Shown piece by piece: positions 35,650 to 46,445 of a stretch of DNA of 64,000 bases (position 1 is the first letter of the stretch; each line of letters starts with the position of its first letter). The DNA is taken from positions 2,852,001-2,916,000 of the forward strand of contig JAULSN010000007.1 in the NCBI GenBank assembly GCA_033439765.1, in the 5' to 3' direction. Under the pieces are notes generated by a model. The model saw only the letters and a list, made by a program, of their open reading frames with translations. It searched no databases and had not been told where the DNA came from. The position numbers and the translations under genes were made by a program. This stretch comes from Lasiosphaeria ovina (taxonomy: Eukaryota > Ascomycota > Sordariomycetes > Sordariales > Lasiosphaeriaceae).

Positions 35650-36283
35650 GGCGGCGGGAGTCGAGTGCCGGGTTCGTCTCGTTTGGCGGCGGCGGGTTGG
35701 TGATGTCGGGGAATCGCCCGCTGCTCCGATGGTTGCAGAAATTTGAAAGTTTGGAAAGCTTGGGCAGAAAAAGCTTCCCAGATCCAGTCGCCCTAGGGTC
35801 GTGGGCGGTGGTTTCAGGGGCCGGAACTGATTGGCGGGCGCGCGGAGGCGGACTGTGGCAGAAAGCACCCCAGAAGGCAAAGCCAGAAGCCCCAGTTCCG
35901 CTGGCCAATCAGATGCATTGTGGGTCGTGGGTTCAGTCGGGTCACACCTTCCATCCCATCCATCCATCCATCCACCAAAAGAAGTGCTAGCAACCTCGGT
36001 ATCCCGTCACCACTTCCTCTCTCAATGCTAAGTGCGCAACTTGACGGATACAGGTAGACAAAATAGGCGCAGATTCTTCCAGGCGTTATTTTCTCTCCTC
36101 GCTTCCATTTTCTACCAAATTTCTCGTTCAACTCGTACATTCTGCAGCTTCGGCTTTTGACCAGCTCAGCTCAGCTTCAGCCACACGGTGCGCATGCCTT
36201 ATGAATGGCTTCGGCTTCAGTGACCTTGCCTTGCGTACCCGCCCTACCTAACCAAGCTGGCAGCAGCAGATTTTTGTACCATC
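35650..36283. promoter_or_regulatory. Bidirectional promoter between mrps16 and the NAD(P)HX epimerase gene
   Basis: 634 bp separate two divergent start codons, and both products belong to mitochondrial or NAD(P) housekeeping functions. It contains a short CATC tetranucleotide repeat at about 35,954-35,975. No specific factor site assigned. Confidence 0.5.
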
Positions 36284-37811
36284 ATGGCGCTCAAGGTGCG
36301 TTAGTCCAAGACCCCTTGCGGGATTTTCTTGTACTTGTGTACAAACATATACCGGTTGCGTGGGGTTTGTTTTCGCCCCTTATACCTGCCAGCCAGCCGA
36401 ATCCACAAATATGCTGGCTAGGATTGTTGCATTGTATGGTCCGGTTCTAGGCTCTCGTCTGACTATCCCCGGGCGTCTAGACTCTCTCGGCAAAGGCTGC
36501 GGCATCTCTTGATAGAGACCTTATGAGCACCGGCGCCTTCTCGATTGACCAGCTGATGGAGCTGGCTGGTCTTTCGGTTTCCCAAGCCGGTCTGTTATTG
36601 CCTTATTTCACTCCCCCTTCCTCCTCCTTTTTTTCCTTCCTCCCCCTTTCCTCCCCCCCTCGGACCCGTTCCCGGAAAATGGCACCCAAGTGGATCCCGG
36701 CCTCTCCTTTTCCCTGTTGACCCATCAGACATATTTATGGCTTCTGTTGACTCGTTGCTCTAGTTTACCGTGTTCATCCCGTCACTCAGGGAAGCAGGGT
36801 TCTTGTTGCCGTTGGCCCTGGAAACAATGGTTAGCCACTGTTGATGTGTTTCAGGGGGTGGCTAGTGCGCTTACCAGCTTTGCAGGAGGGGATGGCCTCG
36901 TTGCAGCCCGCCACCTCCGCCATTACGGCTATCTACCCACCGTTTATTACCCGAAACGGAGCAAGAACGATTTATACCAGGTAAAGCAGGATCCTTTTCC
37001 ACCATATCACTGCCCACGGTCCCTAACTAGCAAGTGCTTGCTGGCGGGTTGCTGATTGGGTCTTTGAGCCAAAATTTGTTTATTGTTTATATTACCCCGG
37101 CTTCCCGAGCCCTGTCTTGCTTCCGGGAGGGATGCTTCCACATTGCAGAGGCTTCATCGGTAGCATACGTGTATTGTACTGCCGTGAACCTCCCCCCTTC
37201 TCGGTCCTGCTGCTTCTCTGTCGACGAGTCGCTTATTCGTGTCCGCAGCGCCTGGTCAAGCAGTTGGAAGACCTCGATGTTCCCTTCGTCGACGACTTCC
37301 CAGCTGCCCTGGAGTCGACTGACCATGTGGTCGATGCCATCTTCGGTTGGTTTCTTCCCCCAGACCTACCAACCTCGCACTCCGCCTTGTGATTAAACTC
37401 CCAGCTGAATGCATCCAGGCTTCAGCTTCTCTGGCGAGGTTCGAGAGCCGTTCCCCGCCGTCATCCAGGCTATGGCCAAGACCAAGGTGCCGGTGACCTC
37501 GGTCGACGCCCCGTCGTCGTGGAATATTGAGGAAGGGCCACCCAAGTCCGGAACTGGCAGCTCGTTCCACCCTGATGTCCTTGTCAGCTTGACGGCGCCG
37601 AAACCTCTTGTCAAGTTCTTCAGTGGTCGTCATTTCATCGGCGGTCGGTACGTACTGGGTGCCCGCCCTGGCAAACGCCGGCTTGAGTTCGCTAATCTCC
37701 CCGCTCAGGTTTGTCACGCCCGCCATCGCAAAAAAGTATGGTTTCGATCTTCCGGAGTACGAGGGAATCGATCAGGTTGTCGAGATCGGGCCTGAAGGAC
37801 ACAAGCTTTGA
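36284..37811 (+). CDS. NAXE: NAD(P)H-hydrate epimerase (YjeF_N family)
   Basis: Seven exons: 36,284-36,295, 36,481-36,589, 36,764-36,829, 36,886-36,980, 37,249-37,345, 37,419-37,647, 37,709-37,811; 236 residues. The enzyme interconverts the R and S forms of damaged, hydrated NAD(P)H so that the S-specific dehydratase can repair it. The order of motifs fits the family: [15 protein letters not shown] and [17 protein letters not shown] at the N-terminus, [21 protein letters not shown] (rebuilt across intron 3), [18 protein letters not shown] (rebuilt across intron 5), [12 protein letters not shown] with the catalytic aspartate, and a C-terminal [17 protein letters not shown]. The first exon codes only MALK. 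Intron 4 is unusually long for this locus (268 nt). Several donors are non-consensus (GTCTGT, GTTAGC, GTTGGT), so expression may be splicing-sensitive. Confidence 0.92.
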
Positions 37812-37925
37812 GCAAGACGGACGGACCGGGCTGTCCGAAGTTGTCGTCGACGTGATGGTTAGAACTCCGCCCCCTTTTGACTCCCTCCCCCCTCCATACT
37901 TCCTCCTTTCGTATCTCTGGCATGG

Positions 37926-38126
37926 CTACATCACTGCACAGCCGCCGTTGCGGCTGTTTGGGCAGACCGGGCTCGGGCATCCTCCCTCTTCCATGTCAAG
38001 TCGGCGGACAATGGTGCCGTTGGGGCAACGCACCAGAGGGGGGTGGAAATCCTTGCAGAACTCGACATAGACCAAGTAACTTTTCCCGCAGGCTGGGCAC
38101 TCACTGGTGATGTGCTCAATACACAT
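37926..38126 (-). CDS. Small Cys-rich protein, 66 residues, unknown function
   Basis: Starts MCIEHITSECPACGKSYLVYV and contains seven cysteines, some as CxxC pairs (CPAC, and C-x4-C near the end), ending NGGCAVM. Tiny Cys-rich proteins starting MC with a CxxC pair are common in filamentous fungi, but no named domain is recognised. No signal peptide is seen, so it is probably intracellular. A second ORF (38,313-38,116, MVNENNNEAHNRAA) overlaps its 5' end in another frame and might be an upstream exon of a longer protein, though no clean intron joins them. It converges on the epimerase gene, 114 nt apart. Confidence 0.45.
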   Translation of the reverse strand: MCIEHITSECPACGKSYLVYVEFCKDFHPPLVRCPNGTIVRRLDMEEGGCPSPVCPNSRNGGCAVM

Positions 38127-39113
38127 TAAAACCAGCGATCGAGGATTCTCCCGCAACGTTTGATGATGGTTGGGAGGTGCCGACGGTGTCCGAAGCCTTG
38201 GGCGACATTGACTGCTCCTGGGGGCCGTTCTCGCTTTGGTGTGGCTTGATATATCCTTTGGGTAGAGATGTGGCTGCCCGGTTGTGAGCCTCGTTGTTGT
38301 TTTCGTTGACCATTTAGGGGGTGGAGGGCAGCGGGAGGCTAGGGATCCGAGCCGGACATGGGCTGGCGCTCCCTGCCAACAGAGGGCCACTACCAGCCAG
38401 CTGCGTCTTGCCACCGGGAACCTGACAGCACTGGCTTTCCACTTGGGCGGACCGTCCGCAAAAGATACCGTGGCAAAGGTGAGCCACTGCGACACGTAAG
38501 GAGCGGCCCCGAAGGGAAAAGATTGCTGGCTACTTGGCTACTTGGCCCGAAACGCAGCAGCCCATTTTGAGTGATAGGCGGTCAACACATGGATACCAGT
38601 ATCGGTGCACCCGCAGGCTCCCCCTTTCCCTCGAAGTTTCCCCTCCATTCTGTGTGCTGTACGTACCTCACTTACCTGAGTCTGTTGAGCCACCGCAGTA
38701 CCCACGGGTGGTACGTACCTGGCGAAAGGCAGGCTGTCCGGAACAAACGCTCCGTCGCGCGGTTGATTGGCCAGCGCGGCACGCTGCGCTTACAAGCTAC
38801 CCGCTAAAAGAACATTTGTTCTCAGCGTGTTCTAGACCTGGAACTGCGGCCTGCCAGACCCTGCTCCCCCCTCGGGGGCCGGCCTGCTGCCCTCTGCGCT
38901 GGCTCCGTTTCGGGCAGAATCCATGGATGGCTGTTTCCAGCTTGTTCTCTCCACTGGCGTGCCGAAGCCGCCCCGCCGCACGCCCTCGGGAGGCCCATGC
39001 CGGTTCGTTCGTTGCGAGGGTCGTCTCGGGATGTCTGGGCGGTTCTGCGCCTGCATTCTGCAGAGAGCTAGAGCTATAGCGGCAATGACTTCATGGACAA
39101 GGAAGAAAAAAGG

Positions 39114-39136
39114 AAAAAAAAAAAAAAAAAAAAAAA
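39114..39136 (+). repeat. Poly-A tract, 23 nt
   Basis: Uninterrupted run of A after a short GA-rich segment. Could be a relic of a retroposed sequence, but nothing identifiable lies upstream. Confidence 0.85.
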
Positions 39137-41241
39137 GGGCCCCTCCCACGCTGCCGTAGAGGGCGCAGCCCCGTGAAATCGGACAGAAAAGTTTGAGAGA
39201 TCCCCGATTTTGGGTCTGGATGCAAATGGAAGGAAGCAACCTGGAACTTGCGAGCCATTCTTTCCCAATCTCAGCTGACTTGATTTCGCACGCAACCACC
39301 AACCTGAAAAGGCGGCGCCTTCCTTGCGCTAGTGTCAAGGGGAGATGGTGGGGTGGTCGCCGCCCTTCGGGGTCATTATCCTCTTGGGCTCCTTCCCGTA
39401 GAGATTCCAAATTTACAGTTACGATTGCGAGCAGTTCTTTGGTGCCCCCCACAAACAACCAATTGCGGGAGAAAAAAAACCGTTGACTGTCGGCGCTTCA
39501 TGGTACCGGGCCTCAAGCTGGGCAGTCCCTGGCCTAAACATGGGGTTGGGGGAGGCGGGGGTTTAAAAAGAAGGGCCCATCATCCCAACTCTCAAGAGAG
39601 TGGGAAGAATGCAAACCGCCTCCGTATCCACATATACAACATACTAACCCCGCACAAATTGTAAGCGCCCTAGAGAGCTTTCCTGCCTCGAATGCCTCTC
39701 GAAACGTTTACCAAGTCGCGAGTACCATCGCGCGGCGAGGATATTGCCCAGGTAACACACAGCGATCACAAGGTAAAACGCGATGGCAAATAAGCCCTTC
39801 TGCAGACAGGGCATGGCCGAATGCCGGTCTCGACGGCATCACCAGTACAGGTTCCCGACAATGGCGTGCGTGGACGGGCTCACAAGGCCAGCCTAGCGAG
39901 CCTAGGCCCTGTCTTGACCCCTGTCAACCTGGAAGACAATGTCTGAGTGTGGACGCCACAGCCGTTGGGCCACAGCCGCGTGCACGCACTAAAAAAGATT
40001 GCTGGGGTCAAAGCGGGGAGCTTTTCCTGGTCCAGCTTCTTTCTCCCGTGGCTTTCTCGTCCTGCAGGTTGGAGAGCATCAACACCAAGCCTAAGGAATG
40101 GAAGCCAGGTATCCGTACGGCCCCCGGCTCAGGCTGCTCAGCTCGGCTCGGCTCTGGCTCGTGTCAGATAACGACCGCCCGTCCACGCGCGGATTTCGCG
40201 ACCCGAACGGATATTAATTGCTTGTTCCTATCTATGTCTGGCGTATCGCTCTCTCCGCGCCGCCGCGCTTCCCAACACGACGAGGCCGACTCCAAAACAA
40301 TATCAGGCTGCGGCCAAGCTTCGTGCGAGGACTTACCATCGTCAGTGGAACCGGTGAGCTAGCCGGTGGAGATTGAGTTAGTTCTAAAGGTGCTCCATCC
40401 AGGCCCGGGTCGCCAACCCTTGCAGACCAAGCTCTGAATGCGCTTTGCACCAGATGCCGATTTTATCGGAAGCCAATTCACCTTTCGCCCCCGACCATGC
40501 AGGATTTCGAGTTCAGACTCTTCCGTACCTTAGGTGACCCCTTGAAAGTTGCCTGCAAATCCGCCGCCGCACTGTCCTCATCTGCGAGTAATCCATCCTG
40601 ACTCCTCCTCGTGGCTCGTGCTCGCTGCATGAAGCCAGAGCGGCGCGTCTAAATACCACTCAGAACATGAGAATCCGCCAAAATAAAGCATTCGGCAACA
40701 GCCACAAACCGAACTTACCGAAGGAAGCATGGCTCGGCCCGTCTATTGCGGCTTCGCCGCGGCAAGCTTCTCGATTATGTTGCCGATCAACGCCGAGCGT
40801 CCCTCCGCCATTAATACTATATTCCCACGGGAAATAAGTGCTAAATAGATGCCAATCAGCAAGGAGAGCAATTACCCCACCATGATTAACCAAAACGGCT
40901 GGGTTTGGGACGTGTATGTCTCCAATTACTATGGCAAGGCTCTGGGAACGATAGAGACATCTTGCCTTGTATGTAATTACTGCGTACACATGTAAATGAC
41001 CGACGTGAGCCGCATGGCAAACATTGACCGAACAGCATCCCCATCAGCATTGTGTATTACAGGGTTCTACTGTGGTGTGTGTACTGACCGATGCACATTG
41101 TCTCGGGGGGTTCCGCGTCTACTGATGCTAGCGGGATGGGTGGACATGCAGTGGTACGTCCTTGGTGGATGGATATCACGCGTTGCCCTGTGGTCTATCA
41201 AGCTCTTTGCCGGAGCCGCCCCGTCCCGACTTTCCGAGACA

Positions 41242-41322
41242 AGCGGGGAAACTCTTACCCTCTCTCCCCGCTATCTCCTTTTTGTTCCCTTTTTAAATAC
41301 AAAAAAGGGAATCAAAAAGGAG
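41242..41322 (+). repeat. Two adjacent hairpins (inverted repeats)
   Basis: AGCGGGGA (41,242-41,249) pairs perfectly with TCCCCGCT (41,265-41,272). Immediately after, 41,275-41,294 pairs with 41,301-41,322 as a stem of about 20 bp with one bulged base and a loop of about 6 nt. In RNA the second stem would be CU/AG-rich and stable. No gene directly adjoins it. Confidence 0.75.
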
Positions 41323-41745
41323 AAACGTCACATGCTGGAGATCAGCTTGACAGGGGTTGATACGGCTTTCCTCCAGTGACAGCCCTAAACAAGGACGAAA
41401 GTTGACCTGTGTCGGAGTGTTTCCGGGATTTGTTCTAGAACTTCAGCGGCCCTTGACGTGCAACCCCTGGCGAAAGAAGTTTCGATCCCGATTGGCTCTG
41501 TATGGTAGTCAACCCCAGTGCACCGCCACGGACGTTTGCCACAGCACAGCTGCTGCTGCCCGACTTTTTTGAGTGGTGTCTCGCGGGCTATTGGTCAAGC
41601 CACTTCGGATATCATCCAAGGTCCGCCTTGAATTGGGCCCCCTGTCCCGCATATGATGCATGCCAAGATGACGCAGCCCTTCTCGCCACAACACCAGTCC
41701 TTCGAGATCTGCGTTGAGATGTCAAGATTTAAACTAGCTATGATG

Positions 41746-41838
41746 CCAACTGCCTGCAAAAATGGGGTGTGCAGGTTAATGCCCCTGTTGCGGCTTGTTC
41801 ACGGCTTGCTTCCACACCCCATATTTGCAGGCAGTTGG
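41746..41838 (+). repeat. Inverted repeat, 26-nt arms with one mismatch
   Basis: 41,746-41,771 is complementary to 41,813-41,838 with one mismatch, around a 41-nt spacer. It could be a tiny inverted-repeat element or a hairpin RNA. No flanking target-site duplication was recognised. Confidence 0.8.
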
Positions 41839-41883
41839 ATGCTCACCTCGGACCACGCGCGTCAAGCAATGCCCTGAGAACCA

Positions 41884-43039
41884 ATGGTTTGGATACGAGA
41901 GCAAGAAAATGAAAAAAAAAATGCAAGATGCTCGGCCTCCCCATTGGGGCTGATGCACCTGACATATTTTCCGGGACCGTCATTGACTCGATCTGCGGTT
42001 CACTTGGTCGGTTTCGACTGCTACGGTGCACCGCTTTTACACTACACTGCCTCGGGGCATCCTCGAGCAGCGCCCTGCCTTGCCAGGGGAATAGCCCCTT
42101 CCGGTGGCTCCGAAACGGCTAGCGATGAAACAATTAAGCGGACCGTCCCCAGCGTACCCACTCGTAGTACTGTACCTGGTGCATTTGCTTGTTCGGTGTT
42201 TAAGTGGACTTATTATGGAGTAGACAAACAACGACATCCACCTCAGACAATTCACCTGCCCTGCCGGGACTTCGCAGGCTTGTCTTTTTGCCCAATTGGG
42301 CCGGTGCAGTTTCTCCCCCATCGCCACCATTCACCATGTGACTCACTGCTCGGTCGCCTCTTTGACTGGTGGGAATCCGATCAGAAGGCAATGGCATTCT
42401 CGAAATGGCATGGGAGCTGCCGCTGGGTTACTCCCCCGGGTCGCCACAGCTCCAGCCACCAGTTTTATCGCTGACGACCTCACCTCCATTCCCAATCCTA
42501 GCAAACCATTCTGGCTCGGTGCTCGCGCCGGCGATAGAGGTCGCGTCCATTTCTGGCGAGGGAGTTCTCATTACCCCCTATTCTACGTAGGAACCCCTGT
42601 ACTCGACCATTTTCGTACGGGCGGTTGCTTGGTCATACACTCTGATGGGCGAAATCTGACAAATTCATTGTGGTTACTCGTATATGCTGTTTGTGAACTG
42701 GGGGCTGATGCTTGGCCTTTCTCTGCCGGAGCCTCTTGTGGTGCCATCCGTCTTCTCCTGGCAGCCCTCCAAGTCCCAACTACTCCCTACTGCCAAACTC
42801 TGTCCCAGCTCAACGCAAGCAGCTCAACGCAAGTCCAACCCGACCAGTCGCTATTCCTGACCCTTAGGCCTGTGTCCCGACGAGACGTGTCCAGTATGGC
42901 CCTTCCAAACCGACGAGAAGCAAATAATTCCGTGACGAACTCTGATATGGAAAAGCATGGATCCTGCCATATCTCTCTTCGTGCAGAGAGCGGCGGCGTC
43001 CATGGGTTTCCGGCAGTAGTGATTCCGTCATCGCTCTGA
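41884..43039 (+). other. Two overlapping long ORFs, doubtful coding
   Basis: A 196-codon ORF from ATG at 41,884 to 42,474 overlaps, in another frame, an ORF reaching 43,039 whose first ATG is at about 42,410 (about 209 residues). Neither shows a known domain, signal peptide or membrane span, and no splice site joins them clearly. Third-position GC is only moderate compared with real genes here. They could be chance, a non-coding RNA or a young gene. Confidence 0.2.
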
Positions 43040-43156
43040 TAAAGCAGAGTAATCGATATCCCACAACGCAACGCAACAAAATTTCCGGCCGCGACACTTC
43101 CTACGGAATGTGGTGCCAGCTGGGAGGTGCTATGCCGAAGGTAGTCGATCGAGTAT

Positions 43157-44367
43157 TCAAAGCTTGTCGTCGGCGGCCTCCACATCCGTCTCCTCGTCGC
43201 CAGCCTCGGCGCTTGTCTCCTTGTCGTCGGTGTCAAGTGCCGTCTCCTTGTCGGCCGAGTCATCTCCGGCGGTTGCGCTGTTGCCCTCCTCCGAAGCTTG
43301 GAGTCGCTCACGCCACAGCTCTCGCAGCGCCAGTGGCATCTTCTCAGTCTCGGCCCACCAGGAGGTATGGGCAGCTCTGTTCATGGCCAGCAGCCAGTCG
43401 ATGTGGGCAGTCTGCTGCGAGTAGGCGCTGCCGCTGCCGCCGCTGTCGCTGGTGCCGTCGCCATGTTTGCTGTCGGTGTCTAGAGTTGTGTCGCTGTTAG
43501 CCCCCGTCCGTGCTGGAATTATGGCCCGCCGATATCTTACTGCCTCCGCTGCTGGTCGTCGCCCTTGCCGCCTGCGACAGTGCTGGTGATCCCGTCGCAC
43601 CCGCCTCGCTTCCCGTGCGGCTGGTGCCTGGCCGGCCCAGCAGGGCCCCGAACCGCCGCTGCGTGGCCCAGTACTCGCGCTCCAGCGCGCACAGCCGCTC
43701 GCGGTGCTTGTGGTACGGCCGATGGACAGCCGCGCGCAACTCGTTGGCACCGTACTTGCGCTGGATGTTGACCGTTCGTTCCTGCAGCTGCACCGCCTGC
43801 AGCTGGCCCTCAAGCCATGCGTCCTGCGTCGCGGACGTCGACGTCTGCTGCTGCTGCTGCTGCCGAAGTTTTCGCAGCGCCTTGAGCATGGTGCGCTTGT
43901 GGCCGCGCAGCTCACACGCCCACTGCTTCTGGGCTTCCTGCCGCGCGTCGCCCGCGTCCAGCTGCCGCTTCCAGGCGGCGATCTGCACCTCGGCCGCGGC
44001 CATCTGACCCTCCAGCTCGGCCAGCGTCGCCTGCTCCTGCGCCGCCCAGTACCGTGCCGCGCTGCGGTCGAGCGCGGCTGCCAGCTCGGCGGTGACGGAT
44101 GTGGCGGGCGTGGCTTCTTCCTCGTCTGAGAATGGGGCGAATACTATGTTAGCGAGCGCATAGATTTGGCGATGAAGTGGGGGTTAATATGGTTATGTTT
44201 GTGGTCTTACCGCCGGCGACGGCCTCGTCGGGCTCGTCCTCTGTACCTTCCACCCCCGCGGGTAAGGGGGCAGGAAGGTACGCCATCACGATGTGAAAGC
44301 TGTGACGGCGGCGGGGGGTGGCGGGCGCGGCGCCCGAGGCGACGCCATCGTGCTCGAGAGACTCCAT
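43157..44367 (-). CDS. Coiled-coil protein of unknown function
   Basis: Three exons on the minus strand (44,367-44,211, 44,125-43,541, 43,479-43,157), 354 residues. The start MESLEHDGVASGAAPATPRRRHSFHIVMAYLPAPLP leads into a helical region (VTAELAAALDRSAARYWAAQEQATLAELEGQ) and a Gln run (KLRQQQQQQ) encoded by CTG/CAG repeats. A basic region with AVHRPYHKHRERLCALEREYWATQRRFGALLG follows, then a Ser/Gly linker, IDWLLAMNRAAHTSWWAETEKMPLALRELWRERLQ, and an acidic tail (DKETALDTDDKETSAEAGDEETDVEAADDKL). Intron 2 (43,480-43,540, GTAAGA...TAG, branch site GGCTAAC) is essential: without it the chain would stop early at STDGG. An upstream in-frame ATG at 44,553 is possible but less likely. I do not recognise the family. 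Confidence 0.72.
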
Positions 44368-46445
44368 TTCCGATGTGATGTTGTTGAGATGAGGTTGCTG
44401 TGGTGGAAGAAGTATGTATGATATGCGGAATGCGCCTTGCCAATTTTTGGTGTGTTCGCGGGAAGAAAGAGAAGGGGGGGGGACGAAGGTCTGAGGAAGG
44501 GGTGTTATAAAGAAGTCGAGGTTCCAGGCCTTGCTCACCGGGGGAGGGGTCACAGGGAAAATTACAAGGCAGTTAGGTGTCAGGTGAGGGTAGGCTGTTA
44601 CAGAGGTGAAAGTTCGTTTAGGTTTGAGATTTCACTCCCCGGACGTAGATCTGGAGCAGCTTAAGTGAGGGAAAAACTGAAACGAAGCTGAAAAGTTCAA
44701 GCTCAAGACTTCACTTGCTAAGTTGCCAAGGTATGGATAGGGTATAGCTAAACGGAGCGACCGAAGGCTGAGACGACCTTGAACAAGTCTCTACTCGCGT
44801 TTACCACGGTATAGAAAGCGAAGTGAGGGCCAAGATGGTGGTATTAAAATCTCAGGTCAAATAGTTCACTTGCCAGGAGCGTATGGAAATTAGCTGGCTA
44901 GCTCGAGTTAGAGGAAGCTGAACCGACGTTGACAAGTACGGGCTCGGGACTCGCTCGCCGAGGATGTGTCCGGGAAGACTAGGAAGCCCAAGTTACATAG
45001 ATGGGGGCCCAGCGTTGGTAGTCTTTTCAAAACCGTACGACGGCAATTTACCCATCTGTATTTTGGAAAAGAGAAGAGCAAGTGAGAATAAGGCTGAATG
45101 ACCACTAATTAGACGCCAGCTGATAATTCAGGAAGTTTATTTCTGGAATAGAGAAACATGAGTTATGGTGCCCAAGTTGAGATGAGGGGAAGGTGATTTA
45201 GGTATAACGCCCTACTGGTTCGTATGTAATATGCGCACGCTTGACCGAGGGGGGAGAGGGGGGGGGGGTGGTGCTTTTACGCCACAACGGGCCGATTCCA
45301 GTGAGACCCAAATGACTCTTTTTGATGAGACAAAGTGTGTAATGAGGCTAGTTGGGTAAACAAAACAAAAACTACAAAGCAGCATATGGCAATGATTTGG
45401 CAAATAACGCGGAGCAAACAAAACAAGCAAACAGGTCGGCGGTGCGGTTGCAGCGGCGTGTTTGATCACGAGATACTTCTTTGACTGAAGCCGGGCTAGA
45501 AACAGTGTACCACAAAGAGTATGAGACGGTTAGTGAACTACTGCTCGAATGTCGTAGTAATCGCATTCAAAGAGAGACTTTCAGATAATATTGGCGTTCT
45601 CACAGTCTCATGATCTCAGCCGGGCAGTTAGGTACCGGGTTAATTTGTGACTATGAGTAATTTAACATCGATGACATTCTAGCTGGAACTAATGACAAGA
45701 CCCCTGGCACTGACACGAGAAGCTTAAGCTGGGGCGATGTATTTGTTGCGCATACAAATAGCTCGTGGATCAAGCGATAATTGTCGAGCTACGTGGTGAT
45801 AATCCTGGAAGGGACTTTTCCTCGTTTTCTTACTGTGCTCTTATTAGGAGGTGATCTTCTAGGTAAGGTAGCAAGTCTATTTAACTCATTTTCAAAGCAA
45901 CTGTAATTCAACGCGAGAGTGCAATGGGATGATAAACTAGCTATCAACTACACAATATAAATACTTTTCTTGAGTTTCGCAGCGATTCCCTGTCTTGGCG
46001 ACGTTCTGATAATGTCGTTGCCCACCAACCGTCGGAGTACGTAGGGTTAGGGTCTTGGGTGAAGCTTGGCAGGCTTGGCTTGTGAGCCCACTGTAACGCG
46101 GTTAGCGGCTCACCCAAGGGCCAGAGCTGCCCACAGTGACGTCAGGCGCGTCATCCGCTGGGCACTCCACCAATGCCTGCCTGAACCGTGATCCAAACAA
46201 GCGTCATCTGCAGGAATTGGGGCAGGAGCAGGTTGGGATGAAACACGTGCAAGAAAAGGCGGAGACGCGCTTTCTTCATTCTTTTTGAAGTGCCGCGATG
46301 GGTTCATGAGCGAATGAACAGTTGAAACGAGCCTAGCCACACGTTTGCTTACCTATTTTTTTTCCTATTCGCGCCTACGAACACCCTAGGTAGTTCTGTT
46401 TGATCCAAGTCTACAAAGCACTTCTAAGTTCAAGGACACGACAGA
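44368..46445. other. Intergenic with degenerate direct repeats
   Basis: About 2.1 kb between divergent genes. 44,670-44,960 shows loosely repeated blocks (see the repeat entry). A TATA-like AATATAAATAC occurs near 45,955, and two TTAGGG-like units near 46,044 are not telomeric. Confidence 0.45.
44677..44960 (+). repeat. Degenerate direct repeats
   Basis: Blocks beginning CTGAAACGA (44,677), CTGAGACGA (44,768) and CTGAACCGA (44,918) are each followed by related GTT/CTTGAACAAGTC-like and CTCRCTYGC-like text; a TTCACTTGCYA block recurs at about 44,709 and 44,867 before a GTATGGA block. Copies are too diverged to define a unit length with confidence (about 90-160 nt). Confidence 0.4.

Larger units (their letters stand above)
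38127..43156. other. Large mostly gene-free interval
   Basis: About 5 kb without a convincing gene. It holds an A23 tract (39,114-39,136), two inverted repeats (41,242-41,322 and 41,746-41,838) and a stretch with long ORFs (41,884-43,039), listed separately. Confidence 0.45.

Noticed and set aside
43497..44003. ORF ending at STDGG as the C-terminus of the coiled-coil protein
   Set aside because: A consensus intron at 43,480-43,540 connects to a clearly coding downstream frame.
46036..46056. Telomere-like TTAGGG
   Set aside because: At most two imperfect units inside ordinary sequence.
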